A stretch of 64,000 nucleotides of DNA from Tsukamurella pseudospumae (GTDB taxonomy: Bacteria > Actinomycetota > Actinomycetes > Mycobacteriales > Mycobacteriaceae), in NCBI RefSeq assembly GCF_001575205.1, contig NZ_LSRE01000023.1:55119-119118 (forward strand), in the 5' to 3' direction. The stretch's first letter is position 1. Every line of letters starts with the position of its first letter. This document shows, in pieces, positions 54,343 to 63,497 of this stretch. The notes under the pieces were generated by a model. That model worked only from the letters and a program-made list of their open reading frames with translations. It was not told where the DNA came from and did not search any database. A program made the translations under genes and the position numbers.

Positions 54343-55878
54343 ATGATCATGGCTCTGATCGCGGCCGGTGCCGCGGTGATAGTGATCCTGCTGGCGATGT
54401 GGATCTTCTTCCACAACTACATCAAGTCCCCGCCGGACCAGGTGGCCATCTTCACCGGCCGCGGGGAGATGAAGGTCGTCCGCGGCGGGGCGCGGTTCAA
54501 GATGCCCGGACTCGAGCGCGTGGACTACATGCCCCTGCGCCCGTTCGAGGTGCGCATCGCGCTCAGCAACGCCCGGAGCATCGACGGTGTGCCCGTCGAA
54601 CTGCAGGCCGTGGGCCTCGTCCGCATCGGCACCACCGATGAGATGACGCGCACCGCCGCGCAGCGCTTCCTCACCGCGAACATGGCGGAGCTGGAGAACC
54701 AGATCAACGAGATCCTGGCCGGCAGCCTGCGTGGCATCGCGGCCACGATGACCGTCGAGCACCTCAACAGCAACCGTGAGGCCCTGGCGCGCGGCGTGGT
54801 GGAGGAGGCCGGCGGCGACCTCGCCCGCATCGGCATGGAGGTCGACATCCTCAAGATCGCCGGCATCGAGGACCGCAACGGTTACCTCGAGTCGCTCGGC
54901 CAGAAGCGGATCGCCGAGGTCAAGCGCGACGCCGACATCGGCAAGGCCGAGGCCGAGCGCGACTCGCTGATCCGCTCCGCCGACGCCCGCCGGGCCGGGG
55001 AGATCGCGCAGACCGAGGCGGAGACCGCGATCGCGGAGGCCCAGCAGAGCCGGGACGTGCGCATCGCCCAGCTGCGCGCCCAGACCGAGGCGCAGAACGC
55101 CGAGGCCGACCAGGCCGGTCCGCTCGCGAAGGCCAAGGCGGAGAAGAACGTCGGCATCGCGCTCGAGGAGGCCGAGGCGGCCCGCATCGAGGCCCGCACC
55201 GAGGTGGAGCGCAAGCGTCGCGCGCAGGCCGAGGCCGCGCTCGAGGCCGATGTCATCGCGCCCGCCGAGGCGCAGCGCCAGGCCGCGATCACCCGGGCCG
55301 AGGGCGAGCGCCAGTCCGCGATCCTCACCGCCGAGGCCCGCGCCAACTCGACCCGGCTCGACGGCGAGTCCGCCGCCGACGCCCGCAAGTCGGCCGCGGC
55401 CGCCGTCGAGGCCGAGCTGCGCGCCGACGCGGCCGGCAAGCTCGCGCAGGCCGAGGTGCACGCCGAGTCGATCCGGCTCGAGGGCGAGTCGAAGGCGACG
55501 GCCCGCAAGTCCGCGGCCGAAGCGCTCGAGGCCGAGCTGCGCGCCGACGCCGCGGGCAAGCAGGCCCAGGCCGAGGCGTTCAACCAGTACAACGCGGACG
55601 CCGCCCGACTGCTGCTCGTGCCGCAGGTCCTGGCCACGATCGAGGGCTCCGTCCGCGCCCAGTCGGAGGCCACGGCCGCGATCGACAGCATCAACATCAT
55701 CGGCGGCGGGAGCAGCGACGCCACCGGGGGACTGCTCGGCCTCTCCGCGCAGTCCATCGCGTCGATCGTCGCGGCCCTGCGCGCGCAGGGGATCGACCTC
55801 TCGAAGCTGCTCGACGGCGCGGCGCCGGCACCGGTCGAACCGGCCGAGTCGGTGGCGGGCACCGTCGACGACGAGTAG
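54343..55878 (+). CDS. Flotillin-like SPFH protein with tandem repeat
   Basis: 511 residues. One N-terminal membrane segment (1-22), an SPFH domain (about 30-190, with GVPVELQAVGLVRIGTTDEMTRTAAQRFL and ARIGMEVDILKIAGIED), and a long Glu/Ala coiled coil (about 190-420). A 40-residue unit is repeated (RLDGES... and RLEGES...). The C-terminus has a Gly-rich turn and a LLGLSAQSIASIVAAL helix. Flotillins scaffold membrane microdomains. GGAGGG lies before ATG 54343. NfeD-like partner upstream. Confidence 0.9.
   Translation: MIMALIAAGAAVIVILLAMWIFFHNYIKSPPDQVAIFTGRGEMKVVRGGARFKMPGLERVDYMPLRPFEVRIALSNARSIDGVPVELQAVGLVRIGTTDEMTRTAAQRFLTANMAELENQINEILAGSLRGIAATMTVEHLNSNREALARGVVEEAGGDLARIGMEVDILKIAGIEDRNGYLESLGQKRIAEVKRDADIGKAEAERDSLIRSADARRAGEIAQTEAETAIAEAQQSRDVRIAQLRAQTEAQNAEADQAGPLAKAKAEKNVGIALEEAEAARIEARTEVERKRRAQAEAALEADVIAPAEAQRQAAITRAEGERQSAILTAEARANSTRLDGESAADARKSAAAAVEAELRADAAGKLAQAEVHAESIRLEGESKATARKSAAEALEAELRADAAGKQAQAEAFNQYNADAARLLLVPQVLATIEGSVRAQSEATAAIDSINIIGGGSSDATGGLLGLSAQSIASIVAALRAQGIDLSKLLDGAAPAPVEPAESVAGTVDDE
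55354..55593 (+). repeat. Tandem 120-nt (40-codon) repeat in flotillin coiled coil
   Basis: Copy 1 is 55354-55473, copy 2 is 55474-55593. Both read RL(D/E)GES...ARKSAA(A/E)A(V/L)EAELRADAAGK(L/Q)AQAE. The period of 40 residues is compatible with heptad register shifts rather than exact coiled-coil phase. Confidence 0.75.
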
Positions 55879-55884
55879 CGCGCC

Positions 55885-56304
55885 GTGAAGCCCGGCGACG
55901 CCGAGGCCCTGCGCCTCGCGGTGGGCCTGCTGGAGGAACGACTCCGGCGGCTGCCCGCCGCGGGGCTGCGCGGCTCCGAGCTGTTCGTCCTCGCCACCGT
56001 CGAGGCGCTGGGGCCCGAGGCCTTCCCGACGGCGATCGGCGACCGCCTGGACATGAAGCGCTCGAACGTGTCCGCCGCGATCACGGACCTGCGGCGGCGG
56101 GGCTTCCTGCAGGGCGACGCCGACGGTTCCGACGGCCGACGGCGGCCCGTCGCCCTCACCGATCGCGGGCGCGCCGTGCTCCACGCCCGTGACGCCGTGC
56201 AGGACGCGTGGCTCGTGGACACCGGCGGCAAGCACCTCACCGCGGACGAGGCCGCACAGCTGCGCGGCTCCATCCCGCTGCTCCTGCGGCTGGCCGGCGG
56301 ATGA
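55885..56304 (+). CDS. MarR-like winged-helix regulator
   Basis: 139 residues. RGSELFVLATVEALGPEAFPTAIGDRLDMKRSNVSAAITDLRRRGFLQGDADGSDGRRRPVALTDRGRAVLHA is a MarR-type wing and recognition helix. GTG 55885 begins six bases after the flotillin stop and has no SD, so translation probably depends on read-through from flotillin. Target unknown; it may control the NfeD/flotillin operon. Confidence 0.8.
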   Translation: MKPGDAEALRLAVGLLEERLRRLPAAGLRGSELFVLATVEALGPEAFPTAIGDRLDMKRSNVSAAITDLRRRGFLQGDADGSDGRRRPVALTDRGRAVLHARDAVQDAWLVDTGGKHLTADEAAQLRGSIPLLLRLAGG

Positions 56305-56361
56305 GAATCATCGCGAGCGCAACTCTGGGCGGCGCCCCGGTCCGGCGATAATCTCGGCGGC

Positions 56362-56859
56362 GTGAGTGGTCTCTTCTCCTTCCCGAACCCCGTCAACGAG
56401 TACGCGGCCCGTGCGACCGCGGCCCTCGTCGTCGTCCTCGCGGTGGTCACGATCGTCGCCGGACAGTGGTGGCTGTACGCCGCGCTGGCCGTCGGCTTCG
56501 CGCTGCGCGTCGCGGGCGGACCCCGGTACTCGCCGTTCGGCCGGCTCTCCGTGCACGTCATCGCCCCGCGCCTCGGCCCGGCCAAGCTCGTGCCCGGCCC
56601 GCCGAAGCGGTTCGCGCAGACCATCGGCCTCGTCTTCTCGACGGTGGCGCTGGTGCTCTTCCTCACCGGGAACCACCTCGCGGCGCAGATCGTGCTCGGC
56701 CTGCTGGTCGTCGCCGCGCTGCTCGAGTCGGCGCTCGGTCTGTGCCTGGGCTGCATCGTGTTCGGGTGGCTGCAGCGGCGGGGTGTGATCCCGGCGTCCG
56801 TCTGTGAGGCGTGCGCCGGCGTGAACACGACCCCGCCGACCCTGACCGTGCCCCGGTAG
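56362..56859 (+). CDS. DUF4395 membrane protein
   Basis: 165 residues. FPNPVNEYAARATAALVVVLAV at the start and ESALGLCLGCIVFGWLQRRGVIPASVCEAC at the end fit DUF4395. The CLGC pair and VCEAC may bind metal or form disulfides. Four membrane segments. TAATCT (56349-56354) ends seven bases before GTG 56362, giving a likely leaderless start. A strong terminator follows. Confidence 0.85.
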   Translation: MSGLFSFPNPVNEYAARATAALVVVLAVVTIVAGQWWLYAALAVGFALRVAGGPRYSPFGRLSVHVIAPRLGPAKLVPGPPKRFAQTIGLVFSTVALVLFLTGNHLAAQIVLGLLVVAALLESALGLCLGCIVFGWLQRRGVIPASVCEACAGVNTTPPTLTVPR

Positions 56860-56874
56860 CAGGGACCGACGAAA

Positions 56875-56908
56875 GAACGCCGCCGCGGATTTCTCCGCGG
56901 CGGCGTTC
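56875..56908. terminator. Perfect 14-bp hairpin between convergent genes
   Basis: Arms 56875-56888 and 56895-56908 with loop ATTTCT. It lies 15 bases after the DUF4395 stop and 16 before the flavodoxin stop, so it can terminate both strands. Confidence 0.82.
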
Positions 56909-56924
56909 GACTGTCAGGGGTGGC

Positions 56925-57368
56925 TCAGATCTGGCCGACGATCTCCTCGGCCCACTCGACGGCCTTCTCGTCCACGTCGTCGGTGCCGGAGTTGTCGTGC
57001 TCGAAGCGGTCGCCCACCTGGGTGGCGCCCAGGCCGGTCAGGTGCTTGACGATGGTCTTGCCACCGGCGTTGTAGGTGTCGACGTAGATCGTGTCGCCCA
57101 GGCCGAACACGGCGAAGCGCAGGCCCGTGAGGTCGGGAGCGGCCTCGAGCAGCTCCTCGAAGAACTCGGTCGAACCGGCGGGCAGCTCGCCCTCGCCGTA
57201 GGTGGCGCACGAGAACACGTGGAAGTCCGCGGGATCCAGCGCGTCGATCTCGCCGTCCATCATGTCGTGCAGCTCGACGGAGCCGGCCTTGGCGAACACG
57301 TCGAACATGGCGTTCGCGGCGCCCTCGGCGGTGCCGGTCGAGGAACCGTAGAAGATGTGAACAGACAT
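56925..57368 (-). CDS. Flavodoxin-like (MioC-type) protein
   Basis: 147 residues. FMN phosphate loop SVHIFYGSSTGTAEGAANAM, the ribityl or isoalloxazine loops SCATYGEGELPAGSTEFFEEL and FAVFGLGDTIYVDTYN, ending in an acidic C-terminus. Electron carrier; partner unknown. TAGAAT (57384-57379 region) ends about eight bases before ATG 57368, a likely leaderless start. It is divergent from the alpha/beta hydrolase. Confidence 0.9.
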   Translation of the reverse strand: MSVHIFYGSSTGTAEGAANAMFDVFAKAGSVELHDMMDGEIDALDPADFHVFSCATYGEGELPAGSTEFFEELLEAAPDLTGLRFAVFGLGDTIYVDTYNAGGKTIVKHLTGLGATQVGDRFEHDNSGTDDVDEKAVEWAEEIVGQI

Positions 57369-57444
57369 GGGATGTGATTCTAGGCGATCGCGGGGCGGCA
57401 CCGTGAGCGGCGTCGCTGCGATGTGACGTCCTAGTCTTGGCCGC

Positions 57445-58242
57445 ATGCCTCACGCCACCCTGTCCGACGGTGCCCGGCTCGCCTACACCGTCCGCCCCGC
57501 GGCGCCGGGCGCGACGGGGCCCGGAGTGCTCCTGTTCGCGGGTCAGGCGCTCGCGGGATCGTCGTGGGATCCGGTGGTCGACGAGTTCCGGGCCGCCGGG
57601 CCGGTCGTCACCTTCGACCACCGTGGCATCGGCGACAGCGACGACGCGTTCCCGCGCCGCTGGAGTACCCGGGACTGCGCGGAGGACGCTCTCGCGGTGC
57701 TCGACGCGGCCCGGGCCGCCGGCGCGATCGGCGACCGGGTGGACGTCTACGGCTTCTCCATGGGCGGCCGGGCGGGGCAGTGGCTCGCCGCGGACCACCC
57801 CGACCGGGTGCGCCGGCTGATCCTCGGCGCCACCACCGTCGGCGACGCCCACGGGGTGGCGCGTCCCAGCGAGGTGCTCCGCATCCTGGTCCGCTCCGAC
57901 CGGCGCGCCCTGCTCGAGCTGTTCTTCACCCCCGACTGGCTCGACGGACATCCCGAGGCCGCCGAGGCGATCCTCGCCCGGCCCCGGTCGCTGCCCGCGC
58001 AGCGCGCCCACTTCGCGGCCAGCACCGACCACGACGCCGCGAAGGCCCTCCCGTGGATCGAGGCGCCCACGCTGATCCTGCACGGCGCCGAGGACCGGAT
58101 GTGCCTGGCCGAGAACGCAACGATCCTGCGGGACGGGATCGACGGTGCGCGGCTGCGCGTCTACCCGGGCATGCGGCACGGCTACCACGTGCAGGAGCCG
58201 AAGGCCACCGTCGACGCCCTGGACTTCCTGACCGCGCCCTGA
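57445..58242 (+). CDS. Alpha/beta-hydrolase
   Basis: 265 residues. Oxyanion turn LFAGQALAGSSWDP, FDHRGIGDSD, nucleophile elbow VYGFSMGGRAGQW (Ser), acid region LILHGAEDRMC and catalytic His in MRHGYHVQEP. The cap is short. The AB-hydrolase group of esterases or peptidases. TAGTCT (57432-57437) ends seven bases before ATG 57445 and no SD is present. First of a co-directional set with the lactate monooxygenase-like gene. Confidence 0.9.
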   Translation: MPHATLSDGARLAYTVRPAAPGATGPGVLLFAGQALAGSSWDPVVDEFRAAGPVVTFDHRGIGDSDDAFPRRWSTRDCAEDALAVLDAARAAGAIGDRVDVYGFSMGGRAGQWLAADHPDRVRRLILGATTVGDAHGVARPSEVLRILVRSDRRALLELFFTPDWLDGHPEAAEAILARPRSLPAQRAHFAASTDHDAAKALPWIEAPTLILHGAEDRMCLAENATILRDGIDGARLRVYPGMRHGYHVQEPKATVDALDFLTAP

Positions 58243-58264
58243 CCGGCACTGCTACGGTCCCTCC

Positions 58265-59404
58265 ATGGCGGACTTCGGCAGCTTCCAGGACGGCATCTAC
58301 GCGGAGGGGCTGCTCGCGAAGCACCGCCGCTTCCCCTACACCTTCGACGACCTCGAGGCCCGCGCGCAGCAGGTCCTCGACCCCGCCACCTTCGACTACG
58401 TGCGCGGCGGCGCCGGTGACGAGACCACGCAGGACGTCAACGTCACCGAGTTGCGGCGCTACGGCTTCGTCCCGCGGATGCTCCGCGACCGCAGCGTGCG
58501 CGACCTCTCGACGACCTTCCTCGGCGCAGAGCTCGAGGCCCCCGTCGTGCTCTGCCCCGTCGGCGTGAACGGACTGGTGCACGAGGGCGGCGATCTCGCC
58601 GTGGCTCGCGCCGCCGACGCCCTCGGCGTGGCCGCGATGTACTCCACCCTCGCCGAGGCGACGCTCGAGGAGGTCGCGGACGCGCGCGGCGACTCCTTCG
58701 CGGCGTTCCAGCTGTACCCGACCAAGGACGATCAGCTCACCGACAGCCTGGTGCGCCGCGCCGACAAGGCCGGGTTCGACGCGCTGACCATCACCCTGGA
58801 CACCGGCAGCCTCGGCTGGCGCCCCCGCGATCTCCGCAACGGCTACATCCCGTTCCTGCGCGGACGGTGCCTCGCCAACTACCTCAGCGACCCCCGGTTC
58901 ATCGAGCTCTGCGGGGTGGAGAACCCGCCGCCGCTGCACGCCGGGATCGTGTGGTCGTCGCTGTTCAGCAAGCCCACCTTCTCCTGGGACGACGTGGCCC
59001 GGATCCGCAGGACCACCGACCTGCCGATCATCCTCAAGGGCATCTGCCACGCCGAGGACGCCCGCCGGGCGGCCGCCGAGGGCGTCGACGCGATCGCCTG
59101 CTCCAACCACGGCGGCCGGCAGGCGAACGGCGGGCTGCCCGCGATCGGCCACCTCGAGGGCGTGCTCGAGACCGGGCTGCCGACCACCTTCGACAGCGGC
59201 ATCCGTGACGGCGTCGACGTCCTGCGCGCCGTCGGCCTCGGCGCGACCCTGGCCGGTATCGGGCGCCCGTACGTCTACGGCCTGTCGATCGGCGGCCAGG
59301 AGGGTGTCGAGCACGTCGTCCGGTCGATGCTCGCCGAGGCCGACCTGACCATGGCCGCGGACTGCCTCACCACGCTCGCCGACCTGCACGTCGTGCGGCG
59401 GTGA
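58265..59404 (+). CDS. FMN-dependent alpha-hydroxy-acid oxidase, lactate 2-monooxygenase-like
   Basis: 379 residues. TIM-barrel FMN enzyme: DYVRGGAGDETTQDVN, LCPVGVNGLVHEGGDLAVARAA, FQLYPTKDDQ, LDTGSLGWRPRDLRNGYIPFLRG (the LMO-type loop), PIILKGICHAEDA and catalytic SNHGGRQANGGLPA (His about 282). Lactate monooxygenase turns L-lactate to acetate and CO2; other substrates are possible. TACGGT (58253-58258) ends six bases before ATG 58265. Confidence 0.9.
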   Translation: MADFGSFQDGIYAEGLLAKHRRFPYTFDDLEARAQQVLDPATFDYVRGGAGDETTQDVNVTELRRYGFVPRMLRDRSVRDLSTTFLGAELEAPVVLCPVGVNGLVHEGGDLAVARAADALGVAAMYSTLAEATLEEVADARGDSFAAFQLYPTKDDQLTDSLVRRADKAGFDALTITLDTGSLGWRPRDLRNGYIPFLRGRCLANYLSDPRFIELCGVENPPPLHAGIVWSSLFSKPTFSWDDVARIRRTTDLPIILKGICHAEDARRAAAEGVDAIACSNHGGRQANGGLPAIGHLEGVLETGLPTTFDSGIRDGVDVLRAVGLGATLAGIGRPYVYGLSIGGQEGVEHVVRSMLAEADLTMAADCLTTLADLHVVRR

Positions 59405-59429
59405 CCGGCGCCGGGCTCGGACCGAAGCA

Positions 59430-59939
59430 GTGACCGACGCCGCCTTCGACTGGTTCGGCTTCGAGGACGCGATCTGCGCGGAACTGCGCACCGTGGCGCG
59501 GGCGCTGGTCTACCAGGCAGACGGTGAGCTGCCCTACGCCTACGTCCTGACCATCTTCTACGCGGAGTGCACCGGACCGATCCTGCTGCCGTACCCGGCG
59601 CTGGGCACCGTCGAATCCGTTCCCCCGCGCGAGCTCTGGGACCCGCCCGCGTGGCCCCGATCCGACGACGGCTGGGCACGGCGGGCGCCGCTGGACGCGT
59701 GGCAGGACCGGCTCAACGAGCTCGCCGAGGGCCTCGACGAGCAGGACTGGGACGTCGCGCACGCCCGCTACGGGTACGCGCTGCTCGGCGCGATGCGGCG
59801 GGCGAAGGCCGAACTGGTCGCCGACGGCACCTTTCCGTCGGGCATCGTCTGCGTGCTCGACGACGAGGAAGAGGACCTTCTTCGGAAATCGGCCACGCCC
59901 CGTGAGCTGCGAGCGTTCCTGGCGGTACGCCAGGAGTAG
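59430..59939 (+). CDS. DUF4303-like protein
   Basis: 169 residues, GTG 59430. Features: FEDAICAELRTVARALVYQADGELPYAYVLTIFYAECTGPILLPYPALGT at the start, then WDPPAWPRSDDGW and a helical C-terminus. This resembles DUF4303, a family often near toxin-immunity genes, but here it stands between an oxidase and an antiporter. No catalytic motif. Its stop overlaps the -10 of the next gene. Confidence 0.7.
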   Translation: MTDAAFDWFGFEDAICAELRTVARALVYQADGELPYAYVLTIFYAECTGPILLPYPALGTVESVPPRELWDPPAWPRSDDGWARRAPLDAWQDRLNELAEGLDEQDWDVAHARYGYALLGAMRRAKAELVADGTFPSGIVCVLDDEEEDLLRKSATPRELRAFLAVRQE

Positions 59940-59948
59940 CTTCCTCCC

Positions 59949-61118
59949 ATGACCTTCACCTTCTCGACGCTCGCGCTGGTCACCGCGCTGGGGCTGCTGG
60001 GACCCGTGCTCGCGCTGCGGAAGTCGTGGCACATCCCCGCGATCGTCGGGCCGCTCGTGGCGGGCGTCGCGTTCGGGGCCACCGGATTCCGCGTTCTGGA
60101 CGCCTCGGAGCCGACCTTCACCTTCCTCGCCGACATCGGCTTCGCCCTCGTGATGTTCGTGGCGGGCACGCACGTACCGGTACGGGATCCGGCGGTGCGG
60201 TCCGCGCTCGGGGCCGGCACGCTGCGGGCGGTGATCGTCGGCGTCGTCGCGGCGGTGTTCGGGACCGGGCTCGCCACCGCGTTCGGGACGGGCCACGCAC
60301 CGCTGTACGCCGTGCTCATGGCCTCGTCGTCGGCGGCCGTGGTGTTGCCGATCATCGACTCCGCCGGGCTCACCGGGAAGCCGATCCTGGCGCTCACCGC
60401 GCAGGTGGCGATCGCCGACACCGTCTGCGTCGTGGCACTGCCCCTGGTGATCGACCCGTCGACGGCCGGTCGCGCGGCGGTCGGCGCGCTCGCGGTCGGT
60501 GCTGCGGCCGTGGTGCTCTACCTGCTGATGCGCCTCGCCGAGGAGCGCGGGTGGCGCAAGCGGGTGCACGAGGTCTCGGAGGAACGACGGTTCGCCGTCG
60601 AGCTCCGGGTGAGCCTCGTGGGGCTGTTCCTGCTCGCGGCCGTCGCGACGAGGATGCACGTCTCCGTGATGCTCGCCGGATTCGCGATGGGGCTCGCCGT
60701 GGCCGCGGTGGGCGAGCCCCGCCGCGTTGCCAAGCAGCTGTTCGCGATCGAAGAGGGCTTCTTCGCGCCGCTCTTCTTCGTCTGGCTGGGCGCCCGCATC
60801 GACCTGCGGGACCTCGTCGCGCACCCGAAGTTCATCGCGGTCGGACTGGCCCTGGGGCTCGGAGCGATCGTCGCGCACGTCGTGATGCGGGCGATCGGGC
60901 AGCCCGTGCCGCTCGGCGTGCTCGCCGCGGCCCAGATCGGCGTCCCGGTCGCGGCGGTCACCGTCGGCGAACAACTGCACGTGCTCGCCCCGGGCGAGGG
61001 GTCGGCACTGATCCTGGGCGCGTTGCTGACGATCACCGGTGCCGCGCTGGCGGCGGGGAGGGCCGGTACGGCCGGCGGGAGTCAGGGGAAGGCGTACTCC
61101 ACGACGACGGGTGCGTGA
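59949..61118 (+). CDS. Cation:proton antiporter, CPA2 family
   Basis: 389 residues with about 12 membrane segments. Family blocks: RKSWHIPAIVGPLVAGVAFGATGF, GFALVMFVAGTHVPVRDP, ASSSAAVVLPIIDSAGL and LFAIEEGFFAPLFFVWLGARIDLRDL. Na+/H+ or K+/H+ exchange is expected. There is no RCK domain. TAGCTT (59937-59942), which contains the stop of the preceding gene, ends six bases before ATG 59949. The 3' end overlaps exonuclease III by 37 bases. Confidence 0.9.
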   Translation: MTFTFSTLALVTALGLLGPVLALRKSWHIPAIVGPLVAGVAFGATGFRVLDASEPTFTFLADIGFALVMFVAGTHVPVRDPAVRSALGAGTLRAVIVGVVAAVFGTGLATAFGTGHAPLYAVLMASSSAAVVLPIIDSAGLTGKPILALTAQVAIADTVCVVALPLVIDPSTAGRAAVGALAVGAAAVVLYLLMRLAEERGWRKRVHEVSEERRFAVELRVSLVGLFLLAAVATRMHVSVMLAGFAMGLAVAAVGEPRRVAKQLFAIEEGFFAPLFFVWLGARIDLRDLVAHPKFIAVGLALGLGAIVAHVVMRAIGQPVPLGVLAAAQIGVPVAAVTVGEQLHVLAPGEGSALILGALLTITGAALAAGRAGTAGGSQGKAYSTTTGA

Positions 61119-61948
61119 TCGGACAGGCGCTGATCCGGCGAGGGTTCCTTGTCGACGACGACCGACAGCGCCGCCCGTGCGAGCTTCGGCGTCGCGAGGT
61201 GGTGATCGATCCGCCAGCCGACGTCCTTGGTGAAGGACTCACCGGCCCAGCTCCACCACGACAGCGGGCCCGGCCGGTCGCCGTGCAGGGCACGGACCAC
61301 GTCGACCAGCGTCCGTGGGCCGAGCTGCGCGTCGAGCCACGCGCGCTCCTCAGGGAGGAAGCCCTCCATCTTCTGGGCGGGGCGCCAGTTCGTCACGTCG
61401 TGGGGCAGGTGCGCGAGGTTGAGGTCGCCGAGCAGGAGGAACTCGCGACCCGCGGCGAGCGCGGCGCGACGGCCTCGGCCCAGCTCCCGCGCGAAGGCGC
61501 CGAGGAACCGCATCTTGCGGTCGAACTTCGCGCCCCCGTCGGGCTTGTCGCGCATGTTGCCCGGCCGCTGCAGATGGGCGGGCACGCCGCCCTTGGGCAG
61601 GTACAGGCAGGCCACCGTCAGACCCGGCAGATCGACCTCCACGTACCTGCCCTCGTGGGCGAACTCACGCAGCCCGCGGGCGCGCGGCGGATGCGACGCC
61701 CAGGTCCGCACGGCCGACGGTGCCTCCCGCGTCAGGATCGCGACGCCGTTGCGCCCGGGGACCGAGCCGCAGTCCACGGCCGCGTGGTAGCCGGGGAAGT
61801 CGCCCACCTCGTCGGGCGGGCAGCGCAGCTCCTGCAGCGCGACGACGTCGAGCCCGCGGCCCGCGAGCCACGCGTCGAAGCCGCGCCGCCGGGACGCCCG
61901 GATCCCGTTGACGTTGAACGCCGCGACCCGCAGCGGAGCGCGGGTCAG
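61082..61948 (-). CDS. xthA: Exodeoxyribonuclease III
   Basis: 288 residues from CTG 61948. AP-endonuclease/ExoIII motifs: VAAFNVNGIRAS, VVALQELRCPPDE, GYHAAVDCG, GDLNLAHLPHDV, RIDHHLAT and LSDHAPVVVEY. The N-terminal motif is essential but has no ATG, GTG or TTG before it in frame. The first standard start (GTG 61807) would remove two motifs. CTG 61948 overlaps the dehydrogenase stop (CTGA); CTG 61933 is an alternative. Repairs abasic sites. Confidence 0.9.
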   Translation of the reverse strand: MTRAPLRVAAFNVNGIRASRRRGFDAWLAGRGLDVVALQELRCPPDEVGDFPGYHAAVDCGSVPGRNGVAILTREAPSAVRTWASHPPRARGLREFAHEGRYVEVDLPGLTVACLYLPKGGVPAHLQRPGNMRDKPDGGAKFDRKMRFLGAFARELGRGRRAALAAGREFLLLGDLNLAHLPHDVTNWRPAQKMEGFLPEERAWLDAQLGPRTLVDVVRALHGDRPGPLSWWSWAGESFTKDVGWRIDHHLATPKLARAALSVVVDKEPSPDQRLSDHAPVVVEYAFP

Positions 61949-63111
61949 GGCGCCGCGACCGTGCTCGACGGGTCGATGAGGATCTTCGCGTGGACCTCGG
62001 GATCACCCAGCGCACTGAAGGCGGCCTCCACGCCCTCGAGGCCGACGGTGCCGGTGACCAGCGGCTTCACGTTCACCTTGCCCTCGGCCATCATGTGGAG
62101 CGTGTCGTGGAACTCGCCCGGGTCGTAGCCGAAGGCGAACCGCAGCTCGATCTCCTTGTTCCCGGCCAGGGCGGGCATGATCTGGTCGGGCTCCATGCAC
62201 ACGCCCACGACGACCACGCGGGTGCGCAGCGGCGCGGCCTCGATGATCGAGTTGATCATGCCGGGCACACCGACGCACTCGAAGACCACGGGACCCGACG
62301 GGGTCTCGCCGATCCGGTCCGCCAGGCGGAAGACGTGCCACCACGGCACCGGGCCGGGGACGAGCGTCAGCTTGTCCATGGTGCTCACGCCCAGCTTGAA
62401 CAGGTCGCTCGCCCTGCGGATCTCGTTGCGGGGCTGCTTGTAGGCCTCCCACGGCTGCTGTTCGCGGGGATCGACCACCACGTGGGCGCCCATCTGCTTC
62501 GCGAGGGCGCGCCGGCCGGGGGAGAAGTCGCTCGCGATGATCTTCTTCACGCCCGACGCGCGGAGCATGGAGATCACGGCCAGTCCGATGGGCCCGCAGC
62601 CGATCACGATCGCGGTCCGGCCACGGCCGACCTCGGCGCGGCGCACCGCGTGCCAGGCCACGGCCATCGGCTCGGTGAGTGCGGCCTCCTCGTCGGACAG
62701 CTTGTCCGGCACGGGCATCGTCATCGACTCCTGGACCAGCACCTGCTCCGCGTACGAGCCGGGGGCGCGCTCCGAGAGCCCGACGAGCTGCGGTTCGCTG
62801 CCCACCATGACGGTCGGGAGGGACACCACGCGCGTGCCCACGGGCCAGCGTTTGCGGCAGCCGGGGCCGTACTCGGCGACGGTGCCGACGAACTCGTGCC
62901 CCATGACGATGCGCTGGTCCGTGCGCATGCAATCGTCGTACCCGGCCTTGGCGGCGAGGTCGGCGACGAGGTCGGCATGGTGACGGGCGTGCAGGTCGGA
63001 TCCGCAGATCCCGGTCCGGGTGACGTCGAGCAGCACCTGGCCGCGGGCGGGGCTGGGCGAGGGGACGTCCTCGACGGTGAGGTTGCCTTCGTTGACCACG
63101 ACAGCTTTCAT
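61945..63111 (-). CDS. Zinc-binding dehydrogenase (MDR)
   Basis: 388 residues. Catalytic ligands CGSDLHARHH and GHEFVG are present; the structural-zinc cysteine cluster is absent. NAD motif IVIGCGPIGLAVISMLRA. A long insert, KQPRNEIRRASDLFKLGVSTMDKLTLVPGPVPWWHVFRLADRIGETPSG, lies in the middle. TATTCT (63124-63119) ends seven bases before ATG 63111, a leaderless start. Coupled to xthA. Substrate unknown. Confidence 0.88.
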   Translation of the reverse strand: MKAVVVNEGNLTVEDVPSPSPARGQVLLDVTRTGICGSDLHARHHADLVADLAAKAGYDDCMRTDQRIVMGHEFVGTVAEYGPGCRKRWPVGTRVVSLPTVMVGSEPQLVGLSERAPGSYAEQVLVQESMTMPVPDKLSDEEAALTEPMAVAWHAVRRAEVGRGRTAIVIGCGPIGLAVISMLRASGVKKIIASDFSPGRRALAKQMGAHVVVDPREQQPWEAYKQPRNEIRRASDLFKLGVSTMDKLTLVPGPVPWWHVFRLADRIGETPSGPVVFECVGVPGMINSIIEAAPLRTRVVVVGVCMEPDQIMPALAGNKEIELRFAFGYDPGEFHDTLHMMAEGKVNVKPLVTGTVGLEGVEAAFSALGDPEVHAKILIDPSSTVAAP

Positions 63112-63248
63112 ACATCCGAGAATAAACTGTCGTGGGCGAGTACCGGACCGCCGGCCGTGCGGCGTCCGACACAGCTGCGCCGTGTGCGGCGCCGTCCTGC
63201 ATGCACCGTGATCGCAACGCTGGGCACGATGCGGGTGGACCTGGTTCG

Positions 63249-63497
63249 ATGGCAGTCGTGAGCGCATCGGAAGAATCCCGCATCGTCTCCGCCTCCCGCG
63301 ACATCGCGGCCCCGGCGGACCTCCTGTTCGAACTGATCGCCGATCCGGCTCGCCAGCCCGAGTGGGACGGCAACGACAACCTCGCGGAATCCGCTCCGGG
63401 CCAGCGGGTCCGCGCGACGGGGGACGTCTTCCGGACGCTCCTCACGAACGGTCAGGTGCGGGAGAACCACATCGTCGAATTCGACGAGGGCCGCCTA
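63249..63497 (+). pseudogene. SRPBCC-family gene truncated by IS element
   Basis: About 83 codons remain: SEESRIVSASRDIAAPADLLFELIADPARQPEWDGNDNLAESAPGQRVRATGDVF and VRENHIVEFDEGRL, the N-terminal half of a START-like polyketide cyclase domain. The frame enters the insertion sequence at 63498 and stops at 63507-63509. A full protein would have about 140-150 residues. The other half should lie past the IS, outside the window. Confidence 0.75.
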
